DNA from: Paenibacillus sp. S150
Lineage (GTDB): Bacteria > Bacillota > Bacilli > Paenibacillales > Paenibacillaceae
Direction of reading: 5' to 3'
Assembly: GCF_019352175.1 (NCBI RefSeq)
Contig: NZ_JACBYI010000036.1
Location: forward strand, 1 to 64,000
Length of the DNA stretch: 64,000 bases
Both the position numbers and the translations under genes were made by a program. Shown here one piece after another: positions 56,940 to 64,000 of this stretch; the stretch's first letter is position 1, and every line of letters begins with the position of its first letter. Under the pieces are notes generated by a model. That model searched no databases, had not been told where the DNA came from, and saw only the letters and a list, made by a program, of their open reading frames with translations.

Positions 56940-57653
56940 TCAACCCTTTCTGTTTATTTTTGTAATTGAGAGAAATAAAAACACCACAAAAACAGCTAGC
57001 ATAATAAGTAAAGGCATTCCATTGCTTGTTACTGAAACATCATTTTCCAAATAATTTGTTACCGTAACCATTGGAATCAGGTGTGGAAAAAAATAATAGA
57101 AGTCTCGGTAAACAAAAGGGAATGTAAATATGAAGCCTGCTAACGATATGAGCAATGAAGGCACAAAATCTTTCCTCAACAGCACAATGTATGTCACAAC
57201 AGGTGTTAATAGAAAAAACATCAGAGAGCTAATCCACCATACATCAAATAACCGGCTTGCCAGAGCAAGGGTGAAATCACCCAAGAATAAATGGATAAGG
57301 GCAAGTAATCCAAAAGTAATCAGTTCGAGCAATACGATCATGAGTAACAATAGCAATAACTTGCTTAACAGCAGCTTGGTTCTTGAAACCGGCGTAACGA
57401 ACAAATAAGTTAACGTATTCTCTTTATATTCCCGGGCGATTAAATACGTTGCTAATATTATTATCATTGAAAATATAGTAACAGATATAGTACTTGTATT
57501 TTTGGAAATAACAGAGAAAAATGTTGTATCTTCTTTGGAGATCACATATTGAATGACAATAAACAAAATCGGAATAAAAATAGACAATATGAGGAAAAGA
57601 TTAATATATGATCGTTTTATTTTTAACAATTCAAGATATACGAGCTTGCTCAT
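56940..57653 (-). CDS. ABC-2 type permease, first subunit
   Basis: The 237-aa membrane protein starts with the short N-terminal amphipathic segment and first membrane helix typical of lantibiotic/bacitracin-type ABC permeases. It has about six transmembrane segments and the conserved cytosolic REYKENT motif after the second helix. The ATG start overlaps the end of the ATPase gene by 23 nt, so the two are translationally coupled. With the ATPase and second permease it forms a three-gene export or resistance module within the polyketide operon. The transported compound is inferred to be the cluster product; nothing in the sequence proves it. Confidence 0.9.
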   Translation of the reverse strand: MSKLVYLELLKIKRSYINLFLILSIFIPILFIVIQYVISKEDTTFFSVISKNTSTISVTIFSMIIILATYLIAREYKENTLTYLFVTPVSRTKLLLSKLLLLLLMIVLLELITFGLLALIHLFLGDFTLALASRLFDVWWISSLMFFLLTPVVTYIVLLRKDFVPSLLISLAGFIFTFPFVYRDFYYFFPHLIPMVTVTNYLENDVSVTSNGMPLLIMLAVFVVFLFLSITKINRKG

Positions 57654-58575
57654 GACGATTCCCCCTATCCTCAGTCAACTTAATAAAAAGTTCTTCCAAC
57701 GAAGGCGTAACCATCCTACTTTCCATTACCGTGATTTGATTCTCAACAAGTAACTTGGTAATCGAACCATTCAGTCGCTCATCCGTAAGTTGTATGGTAA
57801 GTGTATCCTCGTTTATATTAATTTGCTGCAAATTAAAGTGCTGCTGCAGCAGCTTAACCGATTGCTGCGTATCGCTAACTTTATAAACCAAATACCTTTG
57901 ACTCTTTTGTTGAAAATCTTCCTTCTGAATTTCTTCCAGTAATCTTCCATGGTGTAATATCCCGACTTTATTTACCATCTTTTCGACTTCAGCTAAAATA
58001 TGCGAGGAAACCAGAATCGTTTTGCCGTGCTTTTTCGCGATATCAATAATCAAATCTCTTATTTCTACGATACCTACAGGATCCAACCCATTGGTAGGCT
58101 CATCTAAGATTAGTAAATCAGGATTATGCAGCATCGCTCTTGCTATGCCCAATCTCTGCTTCATTCCCAGCGAATAATGCGCCACTTTCTTCGTTTTTTC
58201 TTCGTTTAAATTTACAATATCCAATACGCGCTTAATCTCACTCTTATCTTTCACGTCCATCATAATGCGGTGAATCTCCAAATTTTCTTGCGCAGACAAA
58301 TTGGAATAGAAGCCAGGTATCTCAATAATTGATCCTATTCGCCGCAAATGCTTATACATATTTTGATTCGTTACTTTTTCCCCAAATAACTCAACGTGGC
58401 CGCTTGAAGCCTGTAAAAGATTTAGTATCAGGCGAATCGTAGTCGTTTTGCCGGCACCGTTTTGACCAATGAAACCATAAACCTCACTGTCCTGTACATG
58501 AATATTGACTTGATTCACAACATTTTTTCCCTTGTAATTTTTCGTTAGATCTTTGGTTTGAAGAATCGTTGTCAA
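57631..58575 (-). CDS. ABC transporter ATP-binding protein, BcrA/LanF-like
   Basis: This 314-aa nucleotide-binding subunit has Walker A GQNGAGKT (37-44), a signature helix with SLGMKQR in place of LSGGQ, Walker B plus LDEPTNGLDP, and the H-loop SSH. The C-terminal 90 residues end in the SLEELFIKL motif typical of this family. I chose the TTG at 58575 because GGAGG lies 8 nt upstream. The more upstream TTG (58590) and GTG (58584) overlap that ribosome binding site. Closest families handle bacitracin, lantibiotics or other membrane-active compounds, so self-resistance is the likely role. Confidence 0.93.
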   Translation of the reverse strand: MTTILQTKDLTKNYKGKNVVNQVNIHVQDSEVYGFIGQNGAGKTTTIRLILNLLQASSGHVELFGEKVTNQNMYKHLRRIGSIIEIPGFYSNLSAQENLEIHRIMMDVKDKSEIKRVLDIVNLNEEKTKKVAHYSLGMKQRLGIARAMLHNPDLLILDEPTNGLDPVGIVEIRDLIIDIAKKHGKTILVSSHILAEVEKMVNKVGILHHGRLLEEIQKEDFQQKSQRYLVYKVSDTQQSVKLLQQHFNLQQININEDTLTIQLTDERLNGSITKLLVENQITVMESRMVTPSLEELFIKLTEDRGNRHEQARIS

Positions 58576-58647
58576 GAAATACACCTCCAAAATTTTTGAG
58601 GATGCTTACCCATCCGTTTGCCTAATAACCCGACTGTTTATTCCTAT

Positions 58648-59967
58648 TCATGCTTGAACTAAATTTTGATCAAGAATTTCATACAACTTTTTGATCATAC
58701 GGACATCCTCTTCATCCCCAACAAAACCCGCTGAAATCGTAAGCGTATTTTTAAACTGTGAGAATACTAGAGAAAATTTGGGATAGTATACAATCTGCCC
58801 CATAAAGTAAGCATCCTCTAATTTCAGATCATCCCAAACATCAACAAATCGGTTAATATTCCCGACATTGGACAAGTAAGGAATGCCAAGTACATTTTTC
58901 CCCATTGCCCCGGACATCTTTTCCACCACTTTGAAAGGGATCATCTTCAGAAGGGAATTCAACATAAATACCGTGTTTACACCTGGTACCTGCTGCTTGG
59001 AGTAATTATTTAGATCCACCTTGATCTGTTTCGTAAACCGCTGCACTTCTGCCAGGATTGTTTCAAATGTCGCAAGTGGCTCCACCTTTAATTGAGCCAA
59101 GACACCGGAACTGAAATTTACAATGACATTGTCTTGATAAGTACGGTTATAGTTCCTGAAATCGATTGTCAGAAAGAGCGGATTTATAGTGGAGTTCAAC
59201 TTGCATTTTTGATCCCGCAGCGTATAAAAAGTTTTATAAAAGGCGGTAAGGAAGTAATCGTTAAACGAACATCCCTGTTGCTTGCAATAGTCATTAATTT
59301 GAATAAGCCTGTCTGGTGATACCCGGTGAAGAAGCAGTCTTTCTTTATTGTTATCGTTTGGCTTACTCCACGGAAACGGATGAATTTCCGTCTCCAGCTT
59401 CATATCCGAGGTAGAAAGCATACTTTTAAAGCGTTCCATAACATTATATTTCTTCAATAGGGATTGAATGCCTCGATCTACCTTTTTGTAGGAATCCGGA
59501 CGATAATTCTGATTTTTCCTCAATTGATTGTAAATTCCGCCTAGCTTCTTGATATAATGCATCAACCCCGTGCTGTCTGATACATCATGATGAATAATAA
59601 ATCCCAGATAATCCTTTCCTTCATTGCGGAATAAGCGAATGAGGATCTGCGGCCCTCTGCACGTATCAATCTTTTGAATAAAAAAGGCTTCTATCTCCGA
59701 ATTTATATCCGCTGGACCCTCTAGAAAGTGATATACCGTACCAACATCCTTATCATTCATTTTTTCCCATGAAAGTTTAAAGAATCCTTTATTCAGCTTA
59801 TGTAGAAGAACTTCTTCCAATTCTAGACTCAAGAAGATAGCTTCTCTCAGATGTACCTCATCCAACTGGCCATCAAATTCGAGATAGCAACGAATTTGTT
59901 GATCAGACCCGCTTTCAGCAATGTACATAATCTGGTCCAACGGCTCGACCCGGTATGATCCACTCAT
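58648..59967 (-). CDS. Stand-alone condensation-fold acyltransferase (PapA/WES-like)
   Basis: The 439-aa protein has the two-lobed condensation-domain/acyltransferase pattern: HHDVSDS at 126-132 supplies the HHxxxD catalytic motif, and a DFRNY segment lies in the middle. It has no adenylation or carrier domain and there is no NRPS in the window, so it is not part of a peptide synthetase. Related free-standing enzymes (PapA5-type) transfer acyl chains from carrier proteins or CoA to a hydroxyl group. A role in esterifying the polyketide, or in off-loading, is inferred. Its ATG overlaps the SDR stop by 4 nt (ATGA), so the two are coupled and may act in sequence (reduce, then acylate). Confidence 0.85.
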   Translation of the reverse strand: MSGSYRVEPLDQIMYIAESGSDQQIRCYLEFDGQLDEVHLREAIFLSLELEEVLLHKLNKGFFKLSWEKMNDKDVGTVYHFLEGPADINSEIEAFFIQKIDTCRGPQILIRLFRNEGKDYLGFIIHHDVSDSTGLMHYIKKLGGIYNQLRKNQNYRPDSYKKVDRGIQSLLKKYNVMERFKSMLSTSDMKLETEIHPFPWSKPNDNNKERLLLHRVSPDRLIQINDYCKQQGCSFNDYFLTAFYKTFYTLRDQKCKLNSTINPLFLTIDFRNYNRTYQDNVIVNFSSGVLAQLKVEPLATFETILAEVQRFTKQIKVDLNNYSKQQVPGVNTVFMLNSLLKMIPFKVVEKMSGAMGKNVLGIPYLSNVGNINRFVDVWDDLKLEDAYFMGQIVYYPKFSLVFSQFKNTLTISAGFVGDEEDVRMIKKLYEILDQNLVQA

Positions 59968-60797
59968 CTCTTCTCCTCCTGGATCGCTCGTAGGCTTTTG
60001 ACGGAGATTTGAATTCCCTTGTTAAAAAGTCCAGGTATATATTTGTAGACAAAATAGGATAAGGTTGCGAATTTCGGAAATACTATGATTCCTTTATTTT
60101 TCGCCACATGACGCAAAATGATTTTAGCCGCTTGCTTTGGGACAAGAAGCGAGCTTTCTGGAACAAGTTTTCTGAAAGGTTCCCGTTTCAGATTAATCAA
60201 TCTGACCGAATCCCACAGCTTCGTACGAATACCTCCTGGACATAATACAGTCACTTTAACTCCACGTGATTTGCCTTCTTCGCGAAGGGAAGTGGATAAT
60301 CCGACAATCGCATGTTTTGTCGTCGAATATGCCGTATTAAATGGGGAGGGGATAATGCCGCCAAGAGATGACATATTGACAATATGACCAAAGCCCTGCT
60401 TCGTCATAAGATCATAAGCGTAAACAGTCGGAAACAGCACTCCGTTCAGATTGGTATTGATCATTCCTCTCCAATCCTCTATCCCCATATCCCTTACCTC
60501 ACCTACTAGTCCATACCCAACGATATTGAACACATAATCGATCTTTTTATATTTGGAATACAAGGTGTTAAAAGCCTGCTCAACTTCCCCGGGAATGGTC
60601 ATATCTACCGCTTGGGTCATCAGCACATCGCCCGTCGGATTCAATAAAGCTTGGACATTCTGCAAACCGCTCTCGTTGATGTCCAACAATATAACCTTGT
60701 TACGGTTTTGGATTAATTCCATTGCGATAGACTGCCCGATGTCTGAAGCCCCGCCTGTAATCACTATAATTTTCTCGGTAATGCTTGATCTAGCCAT
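59964..60797 (-). CDS. Short-chain dehydrogenase/reductase, first gene of the main operon
   Basis: This 277-aa classical SDR has a Rossmann fingerprint TGGASDIG (14-21), where Asp replaces the usual Gly. The active-site Ser is at 143/144 (NMSSLGG) and Tyr157-Lys161 form YSTTK. The C-terminal 60 residues are basic with hydrophobic stretches, which might associate with membranes. It follows a terminator-bearing leader, and GGAGG lies 12 nt before the ATG, a rather long spacing. It could tailor the product, or serve as a trans-acting ketoreductase for the KR-less modules of PKS3/PKS4; the sequence does not decide. Confidence 0.9.
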   Translation of the reverse strand: MARSSITEKIIVITGGASDIGQSIAMELIQNRNKVILLDINESGLQNVQALLNPTGDVLMTQAVDMTIPGEVEQAFNTLYSKYKKIDYVFNIVGYGLVGEVRDMGIEDWRGMINTNLNGVLFPTVYAYDLMTKQGFGHIVNMSSLGGIIPSPFNTAYSTTKHAIVGLSTSLREEGKSRGVKVTVLCPGGIRTKLWDSVRLINLKREPFRKLVPESSLLVPKQAAKIILRHVAKNKGIIVFPKFATLSYFVYKYIPGLFNKGIQISVKSLRAIQEEKR

Positions 60798-60831
60798 AAC
60801 TCACGTCAGCCTCCATATTTACATTGTCAAC

Positions 60832-60870
60832 AAAAAAACTTCACTTTTACCCTGGTAAAAACCACGAAGT
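60832..60870 (-). terminator. Intrinsic terminator in the leader of the SDR-PKS operon
   Basis: On the minus strand, ACTTC...GAAGT enclose an inner pairing TTTTACC/GGTAAAA with a tiny loop, followed directly by seven T residues. It sits only 34 nt before the first operon gene and after the candidate promoter, so it is placed to block the operon unless read through. That is the situation LoaP resolves in the difficidin and macrolactin operons. Confidence 0.8.
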
Positions 60871-60882
60871 ATAACCAAGAGG

Positions 60883-60935
60883 AAAAAAAAGACACCCCTC
60901 GTTACAGAATCAAGTTGAACTCATTCTGCCCGTGT
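60883..60935 (-). promoter_or_regulatory. Leader RNA hairpin plus U-run, candidate LoaP-recognition (dfn-like) element
   Basis: The minus-strand RNA can form a stem CAGAAU/AUUCUG (60923-60928 with 60905-60910) capped by a 12-nt loop. A lower ACAC/GUGU stem (60932-60935 with 60892-60895) is separated from it by an asymmetric internal loop. A run of eight U follows. LoaP proteins bind a small leader hairpin (dfn) upstream of the terminators they suppress, and this hairpin lies about 20 nt before such a terminator. I recognise the arrangement, not a sequence match. Confidence 0.5.
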
Positions 60936-61045
60936 GATGTTCTTTGTTGTTTATGTCTGCAAAAGTGCGCAGCTTCGCCCTTTCATGCTAAGAAGCACTA
61001 CATCTATTGCAATTATGACCAACTGAAACTGCATAACGTGCCGAA
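60936..61045 (-). other. Untranslated leader between candidate promoter and hairpin
   Basis: No open reading frame with a ribosome binding site is seen here. The stretch contains GC-rich short self-complementary segments (GGGCGAAGCTGCGC region) but no U-run, and probably forms the first part of the leader RNA. Confidence 0.4.
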
Positions 61046-61080
61046 ACAGCGATTATACACTTCAGTTATTTTGAGGAATT
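61046..61080 (-). promoter_or_regulatory. Candidate promoter of the main operon
   Basis: A perfect TATAAT (61052-61057, minus strand) lies in the gap after the hydrolase gene and would start a leader RNA of about 250 nt. The -35 region at 17 bp (AATTCC) is poor, and the hexamer lies within the loop of an inverted repeat AACTGAA/TTCAGTT (61021-61027 and 61061-61067). An activator or another promoter may therefore be involved. Confidence 0.35.
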
Positions 61081-61966
61081 AAGCATTGCTTCCTATAACA
61101 TAATTAATGATTTCTTGATTAATACGACTTGCCTGTTCATGATTTATACCATGTCCTGCATTTGGTATTATCTTATAAGAAATCTGGTTCCTATCTAACT
61201 CTTCAATGGCTGCAGGGTAATTGGACAACCGGTCATGCTCTCCTATCAAATAGAGCGCTTTCTCTTTCAGAATTGAAAGCTCATTTAACGTAAAGCTTTT
61301 GTACTTATGAAACATCATAGATCTGTTGTTATAATATTTTAACAAATACGTCCAATGAGACATTATTTCTTGGTTTTCTTCAAATACAACTGAAGTATCA
61401 GGTGCACATAACTTTCTGAGTAATTTTCTTGTTGTTTTTTCAGATGATGGAAGCAACGCTTCTGGCAGAAAAAGCATCATCATCTTGAGCATACTCACCT
61501 TGACTCCACCGGCCAGCCCAATCATCTTATTTACTTTAGCAGGATTTGTGATGGTGTAATAACTAGCTAGATATGACCCATTGGAAACACCTGCGATGTT
61601 GATCATATCCAGACTGAAATGCTGAAGTACTTGGTCAATCCATATTGCCTGATCAAAGCTTTTATTATAACTGTTGTTTGGTTCACTTTTCCCAGGACCC
61701 CCCATCGTGTCAACAGCAATAACGTAAAAATGCTTTGACAATTCAGAAATATTATAAATCCACATTAAAGCAGAGTTATCGCCTACACCATGAAATAGCA
61801 GCAAAGGCGGATTGCTAGACTCTCCCGCAGTAATGAGATGAGTTTGACCGAATTCTGTAGCAACATCCTCTTCTTGAATAGGTATTCCCCACTGGTCGAG
61901 CAGTCTCTGATATGATGCGTAAACCAGTGCTTTACCTTCACCTTTTTTAAATGGGTTCACTGCCAT
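61079..61966 (-). CDS. Alpha/beta hydrolase
   Basis: This 295-aa cytosolic alpha/beta-hydrolase has an oxyanion-type HGVGD segment, nucleophile elbow GVSNG (Ser128), acid Asp245 (GEHD) and His272 (NAGHG), so the catalytic triad is complete. I prefer the ATG at 61966, which has AAGGA about 9 nt upstream. An in-frame ATG at 62017 overlaps the loaP stop by 8 nt but has only a weak site. It is co-transcribed with loaP and precedes the regulated leader. Possible roles are release or editing of acyl chains, or hydrolysis of the product; there is no signal peptide. The substrate is unknown. Confidence 0.85.
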   Translation of the reverse strand: MAVNPFKKGEGKALVYASYQRLLDQWGIPIQEEDVATEFGQTHLITAGESSNPPLLLFHGVGDNSALMWIYNISELSKHFYVIAVDTMGGPGKSEPNNSYNKSFDQAIWIDQVLQHFSLDMINIAGVSNGSYLASYYTITNPAKVNKMIGLAGGVKVSMLKMMMLFLPEALLPSSEKTTRKLLRKLCAPDTSVVFEENQEIMSHWTYLLKYYNNRSMMFHKYKSFTLNELSILKEKALYLIGEHDRLSNYPAAIEELDRNQISYKIIPNAGHGINHEQASRINQEIINYVIGSNA

Positions 61967-62009
61967 ACCTTCACCATCCTTTTCCAGAAATATTAAAGCG
62001 GATTTAAAA

Positions 62010-62597
62010 TCACACATTTACATCTAGGTTTCCTATACGTAGGACTTCAATCCCCAGGTCAATGAGCATCTCGCTCCCCCATAAGCTAATACTTACTTTT
62101 GCTCGCCTTTTACGCTTATCAATTTTCTTAATAATTCCCTCTTTGCCCATTAATGGACCCGAAATGACACTGACACAGGAATCCGCAATAAAAACTTTCG
62201 AGTATTCAATCACTTCCTCATTGTTAAGCAGCTCAAAGATCTGTTCGATATCCTTATAAGGCATTTGTTTGAAGTAGTGTTCTTCCGAATCCAAAAAAAT
62301 ATTATTTGAGTTTTGTATACTATTATTTAAATCTTTTTTATTTCGGTAGTTTAACATACGATGCACTAAATGATACTCATTAAGTATATAGTACATCGAA
62401 TAGTTCATTTTGGTTTCCACAAAAACGTATCCGGGAAACATGACTTTTTCCACGCAACTGATTTGACCACATTTTTTTTCTGATATCTTTCTCTTAGGAA
62501 CAACACATCGCAAATCTTTTTTATCAATAAACCTCTGTAAATTCGTTTTCACTTGACATTCACTTCCACTTCTAACAAACAAAACGTACCAACTCAT
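62010..62597 (-). CDS. loaP: LoaP-type transcription antiterminator (NusG paralogue)
   Basis: The 195-aa protein begins MSWYVLFVRSGSE, the typical NusG N-terminal beta strand, followed by the NGN core (VMFPGYVFVET) and a KOW domain near the C-terminus (SGPLMGKEGIIKKID). Specialised NusG paralogues of the LoaP family are encoded beside large polyketide operons in Bacillus and Paenibacillus. They travel with RNA polymerase to suppress intrinsic termination over very long transcripts. The start is decided by a strong GGAGG 7 nt upstream. The frame is open for 94 further codons to 62879 without any ribosome binding site, so I reject the longer form. It lies upstream of an operon of at least 60 kb, which fits the family role. 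Confidence 0.92.
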   Translation of the reverse strand: MSWYVLFVRSGSECQVKTNLQRFIDKKDLRCVVPKRKISEKKCGQISCVEKVMFPGYVFVETKMNYSMYYILNEYHLVHRMLNYRNKKDLNNSIQNSNNIFLDSEEHYFKQMPYKDIEQIFELLNNEEVIEYSKVFIADSCVSVISGPLMGKEGIIKKIDKRKRRAKVSISLWGSEMLIDLGIEVLRIGNLDVNV

Positions 62598-62972
62598 TAT
62601 AACCTCCGTATAAAGAAAGTTTACTTGTGGGTCACATTTCCGAATGAAAAACCTATAATGTTTGACTTTGTAGATGTTCTCTTCTAATTTACTAAAAAAG
62701 TAAAATCGCTGAAGCTGCGAACTACAACTTCGGATGTTGAACTTCATCACTTTTAGAGCATCTTTGAGATCGCTTATGTAAAAATATCTGATTGATGAAA
62801 TAAAGCCCCTTCCTATAAATAGAAAAAAAGGATATGTCTTTATATAAGGATAGCATCTAAAAAACAGATAATCAAACATAAATTTACATCATAATACGCT
62901 ATAATTCGACATAAACAAACATTCTCTTCCATGTGGATTGCAAGCAGATACCCTGTAATCTCCGTAGCATCA
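62598..62972 (-). promoter_or_regulatory. loaP upstream region with candidate promoter
   Basis: No independent gene is evident in this 375-nt AT-rich stretch. A candidate sigma-A promoter reads TTGTTT (62913-62918), 16 bp, TATTAT (62891-62896) on the minus strand, giving a leader of about 285 nt before the loaP ATG. The leader has short inverted repeats (GAAG...CTTC around 62715-62750) that could fold. The strong ribosome binding site of loaP lies at its downstream end. Confidence 0.4.
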
Positions 62973-63575
62973 TCAAGAACTCTTAAACTGTGAATATAGA
63001 CGTTTCAACTTGGTTCTGGTTTTATCAGTAGTAACAATTTTGACCGGGCGGACCATCCTTGCCAGCCAGCCGGTTGACTCTTGGCGAAACACAGGCGTGG
63101 GTAGAAGGCTGACGTAAGGAAATAGCATCAGATTCAAACGAGTGATTTCATCTAACGATGCGCTTGTGAGCTCTGTCAATCGTCGAGCAGATTAGACACA
63201 AATTAAAGACTGATGCTGTACTAGTGGGGCATGAGAGTAATACTTGGAATCCGAGCCTCCAGGGCTTGCAGGGCAAGAATCCAGTAGACGGCAAGTACAC
63301 GCAACCAGACCTTCCAGCGCCTTAGGGTGGAGGTTTCCACGCAGACGGTCACGAACACTATCCGCTCCTTGACTGCCTGTTCGATACAGCCGGATTCTTA
63401 GGTTTTGTAAGGAGCCAAAAAATCCAGGAGCTCATGGGTGAACCTTACATCATATCGCACACCGTAGTCTCTGAATCAAGAGCCTACGCGTCTCACCTCC
63501 CCACTCCGGACCTTACGCTCTCGGCTTCCGATAATCTCCAATCTTTGTACAGCAAGGGCAGTGCACCTCCTCCGC
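62973..63575 (-). pseudogene. Decayed zinc-ribbon protein gene (DUF6431-like, transposon-associated type)
   Basis: Fragments of one protein run on the minus strand through different frames: a CPCC zinc-ribbon start near 63560, then GSRERKVRSGEV, then FTHELLDFLAPYK, ERIVFVTVCVETSTLRRWK and a C-terminal part ending TKLKRLYSQFKSS. In-frame stops interrupt it (for example at 63398-63400 and 63221-63223), and at least two frameshifts are needed. The pattern resembles short zinc-ribbon/helix-turn-helix proteins often found near transposons in Bacillales; the family name is a guess by eye. It marks a decayed flank at the edge of the cluster. Confidence 0.55.
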
Positions 63576-63737
63576 CCTCTCCAAATCTTTGAAACTGGTT
63601 ATCCTGGTCTCTTAGCTTCAGGAGGGATGTTTTTTTGTCGAAAATAAATAGTACACTTACAATTTTTATAATTTTTGTTTTCTCGTTGCCTTTTTTCTAC
63701 ATGCTTCCCATTTACATAGTGAGAGGAGATGTTAATA
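63576..63737. other. Intergenic region with a possible plus-strand hairpin terminator
   Basis: The plus strand can pair TATCCTG with CAGGAGGGAT (around 63599-63629) and is followed by seven T, a weak candidate terminator. The rest is AT-rich and ends in the ribosome binding site of the next gene. Confidence 0.3.
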
Positions 63738-64000
63738 ATGAGTAAGGACCGTAATTCTGACGAATCAGTTGAAAAAGCATTTAGCAGCTATGTAAAGTCG
63801 TCCCTTCAACATGCAAGTAGTGATTACTTCAAGAAACTCTTCCACGATTACTCTCATATTGCATTACTTGATGCAGTTACTTACGAATTGAATATTAGTC
63901 TTAACATCTGTCCAATGCACTTACAGGAAGAAAATGATCACACACTTTTCACACAAGTTATTGAGGATCTACAGCTAAGTCCAAAAGAAAAGAAAATTTT
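63738..64000 (+). CDS. Small sigma-70/helix-turn-helix-like protein, partial at the right edge
   Basis: The first 87 residues of a plus-strand gene are visible, with AGGAG 9 nt before the ATG. The sequence SSYVKSSLQHASSDYFKKL followed by LQLSPKEKKI near the cut resembles the N-terminal part of short sigma-factor-like regulators such as Tn916 Orf7-type proteins, in which a helix-turn-helix follows the PxKEKxI segment. The diagnostic DNA-binding part lies outside the window, so the call is tentative. It is the only convincing plus-strand gene and is divergent from the polyketide operon. Confidence 0.6.
   Translation, partial: MSKDRNSDESVEKAFSSYVKSSLQHASSDYFKKLFHDYSHIALLDAVTYELNISLNICPMHLQEENDHTLFTQVIEDLQLSPKEKKI

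Noticed and set aside
58648..59967. NRPS condensation domain
   Set aside because: There are no adenylation or peptidyl carrier domains anywhere in the window and the protein stands alone, so a PapA-like acyltransferase fits better.
61021..61067. Terminator of the hydrolase gene
   Set aside because: The inverted repeat AACTGAA/TTCAGTT has a 33-nt loop and no following T-run on the minus strand.
50583..62597. HMG-CoA-synthase-type beta-branching cassette
   Set aside because: I looked for HCS, decarboxylating KS and ECH genes as in bacillaene or leinamycin and found none in the window; they could lie outside it.
62598..62879. In-frame N-terminal extension of loaP (94 codons)
   Set aside because: There is no ribosome binding site at the upstream ATG, the composition is unlike LoaP/NusG, and a strong GGAGG plus the typical MSWYVLFV start lies at 62597.
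62973..63179. Intact small gene of 68 codons
   Set aside because: It is the C-terminal remnant of a longer reading frame broken by stops and frameshifts upstream and starts on a TTG without a ribosome binding site, so I call it part of a pseudogene.
63595..63640. T-box or riboswitch upstream of the sigma-like gene
   Set aside because: Only a short hairpin and T-run are visible; no conserved riboswitch elements can be recognised.
1..64000. CRISPR arrays, tRNA or rRNA genes
   Set aside because: No regularly spaced repeats and no tRNA- or rRNA-like sequences were seen; repeated similarity in the window is due to homologous KS, KR and ACP domains.

Overview
This window is most of a very large trans-acyltransferase polyketide synthase (trans-AT PKS) cluster from a low-GC Gram-positive bacterium, most likely a Paenibacillus or Brevibacillus relative. 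That placement is an inference. It rests on strong GGAGG-type ribosome binding sites, frequent GTG/TTG starts, AT-rich intergenic DNA, a LoaP-type NusG paralogue and a BcrA/LanFEG-like ABC transporter. Every gene from 1 to about 62,600 is on the minus strand, so the cluster is transcribed from right to left.

Layout in order of transcription. (1) Right flank 62598-64000: a short plus-strand sigma-like gene cut by the window edge, a decayed zinc-ribbon pseudogene, and the leader of loaP. (2) loaP (62010-62597), an elongation-factor paralogue that lets transcription read through terminators in long antibiotic operons, then an alpha/beta hydrolase. (3) A 281-bp leader (60798-61078) with a possible promoter, a hairpin plus U-run and a clear intrinsic terminator in front of the main operon. 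This is the architecture expected of a LoaP-controlled leader. (4) SDR, stand-alone condensation-fold acyltransferase, ABC ATPase and two permeases. (5) AsnB-like amidotransferase, discrete ACP, and an AT-AT-ER protein that supplies malonyl units and flavin enoyl reductase in trans. (6) Four PKS genes: PKS1 (41059-50520), PKS2 (34917-41039), PKS3 (12486-34895; 7469 aa) and PKS4 (1-12482, continuing beyond the left edge).

Predicted assembly line: loading MaoC-SDR-FkbH-ACP; M1 KS-DH-KR-cMT-ACP; M2 KS-(dead AT)-DH-ER-KR-ACP; M3 KS-DH-ACP-DUF-SH; M4 KS-KR-ACP; M5 KS-KR-ACP; M6 KS-DH-ACP; M7 KS-DH-KR-ACP; M8 KS | DH-ACP, split between PKS3 and PKS4; M9 KS-DH-KR-ACP; M10 KS-DH-KR-ACP; M11 KS-KR... 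The terminal modules and any thioesterase lie outside the window. No NRPS module and no HMG-CoA-synthase beta-branching cassette is visible.

The most remarkable element is in M3. A DUF2156/GNAT-like domain is followed by a tryptophanase-fold PLP lyase, inside the PKS and directly after the ACP. This matches the DUF-SH (cysteine/thiocysteine lyase) pair known from leinamycin-type synthases of actinomycetes, which installs sulfur on the chain. Here it is in a Firmicute-like cluster, in the middle of the line and early in the chain. With the glycerate-type (FkbH) starter, the fossil AT in a cis-AT-style module, the amidotransferase-ACP pair and the LoaP leader, this points to an uncharacterised, probably sulfur-containing polyketide. 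PKS4 residues were translated by hand from the sequence, so domain edges there are approximate.
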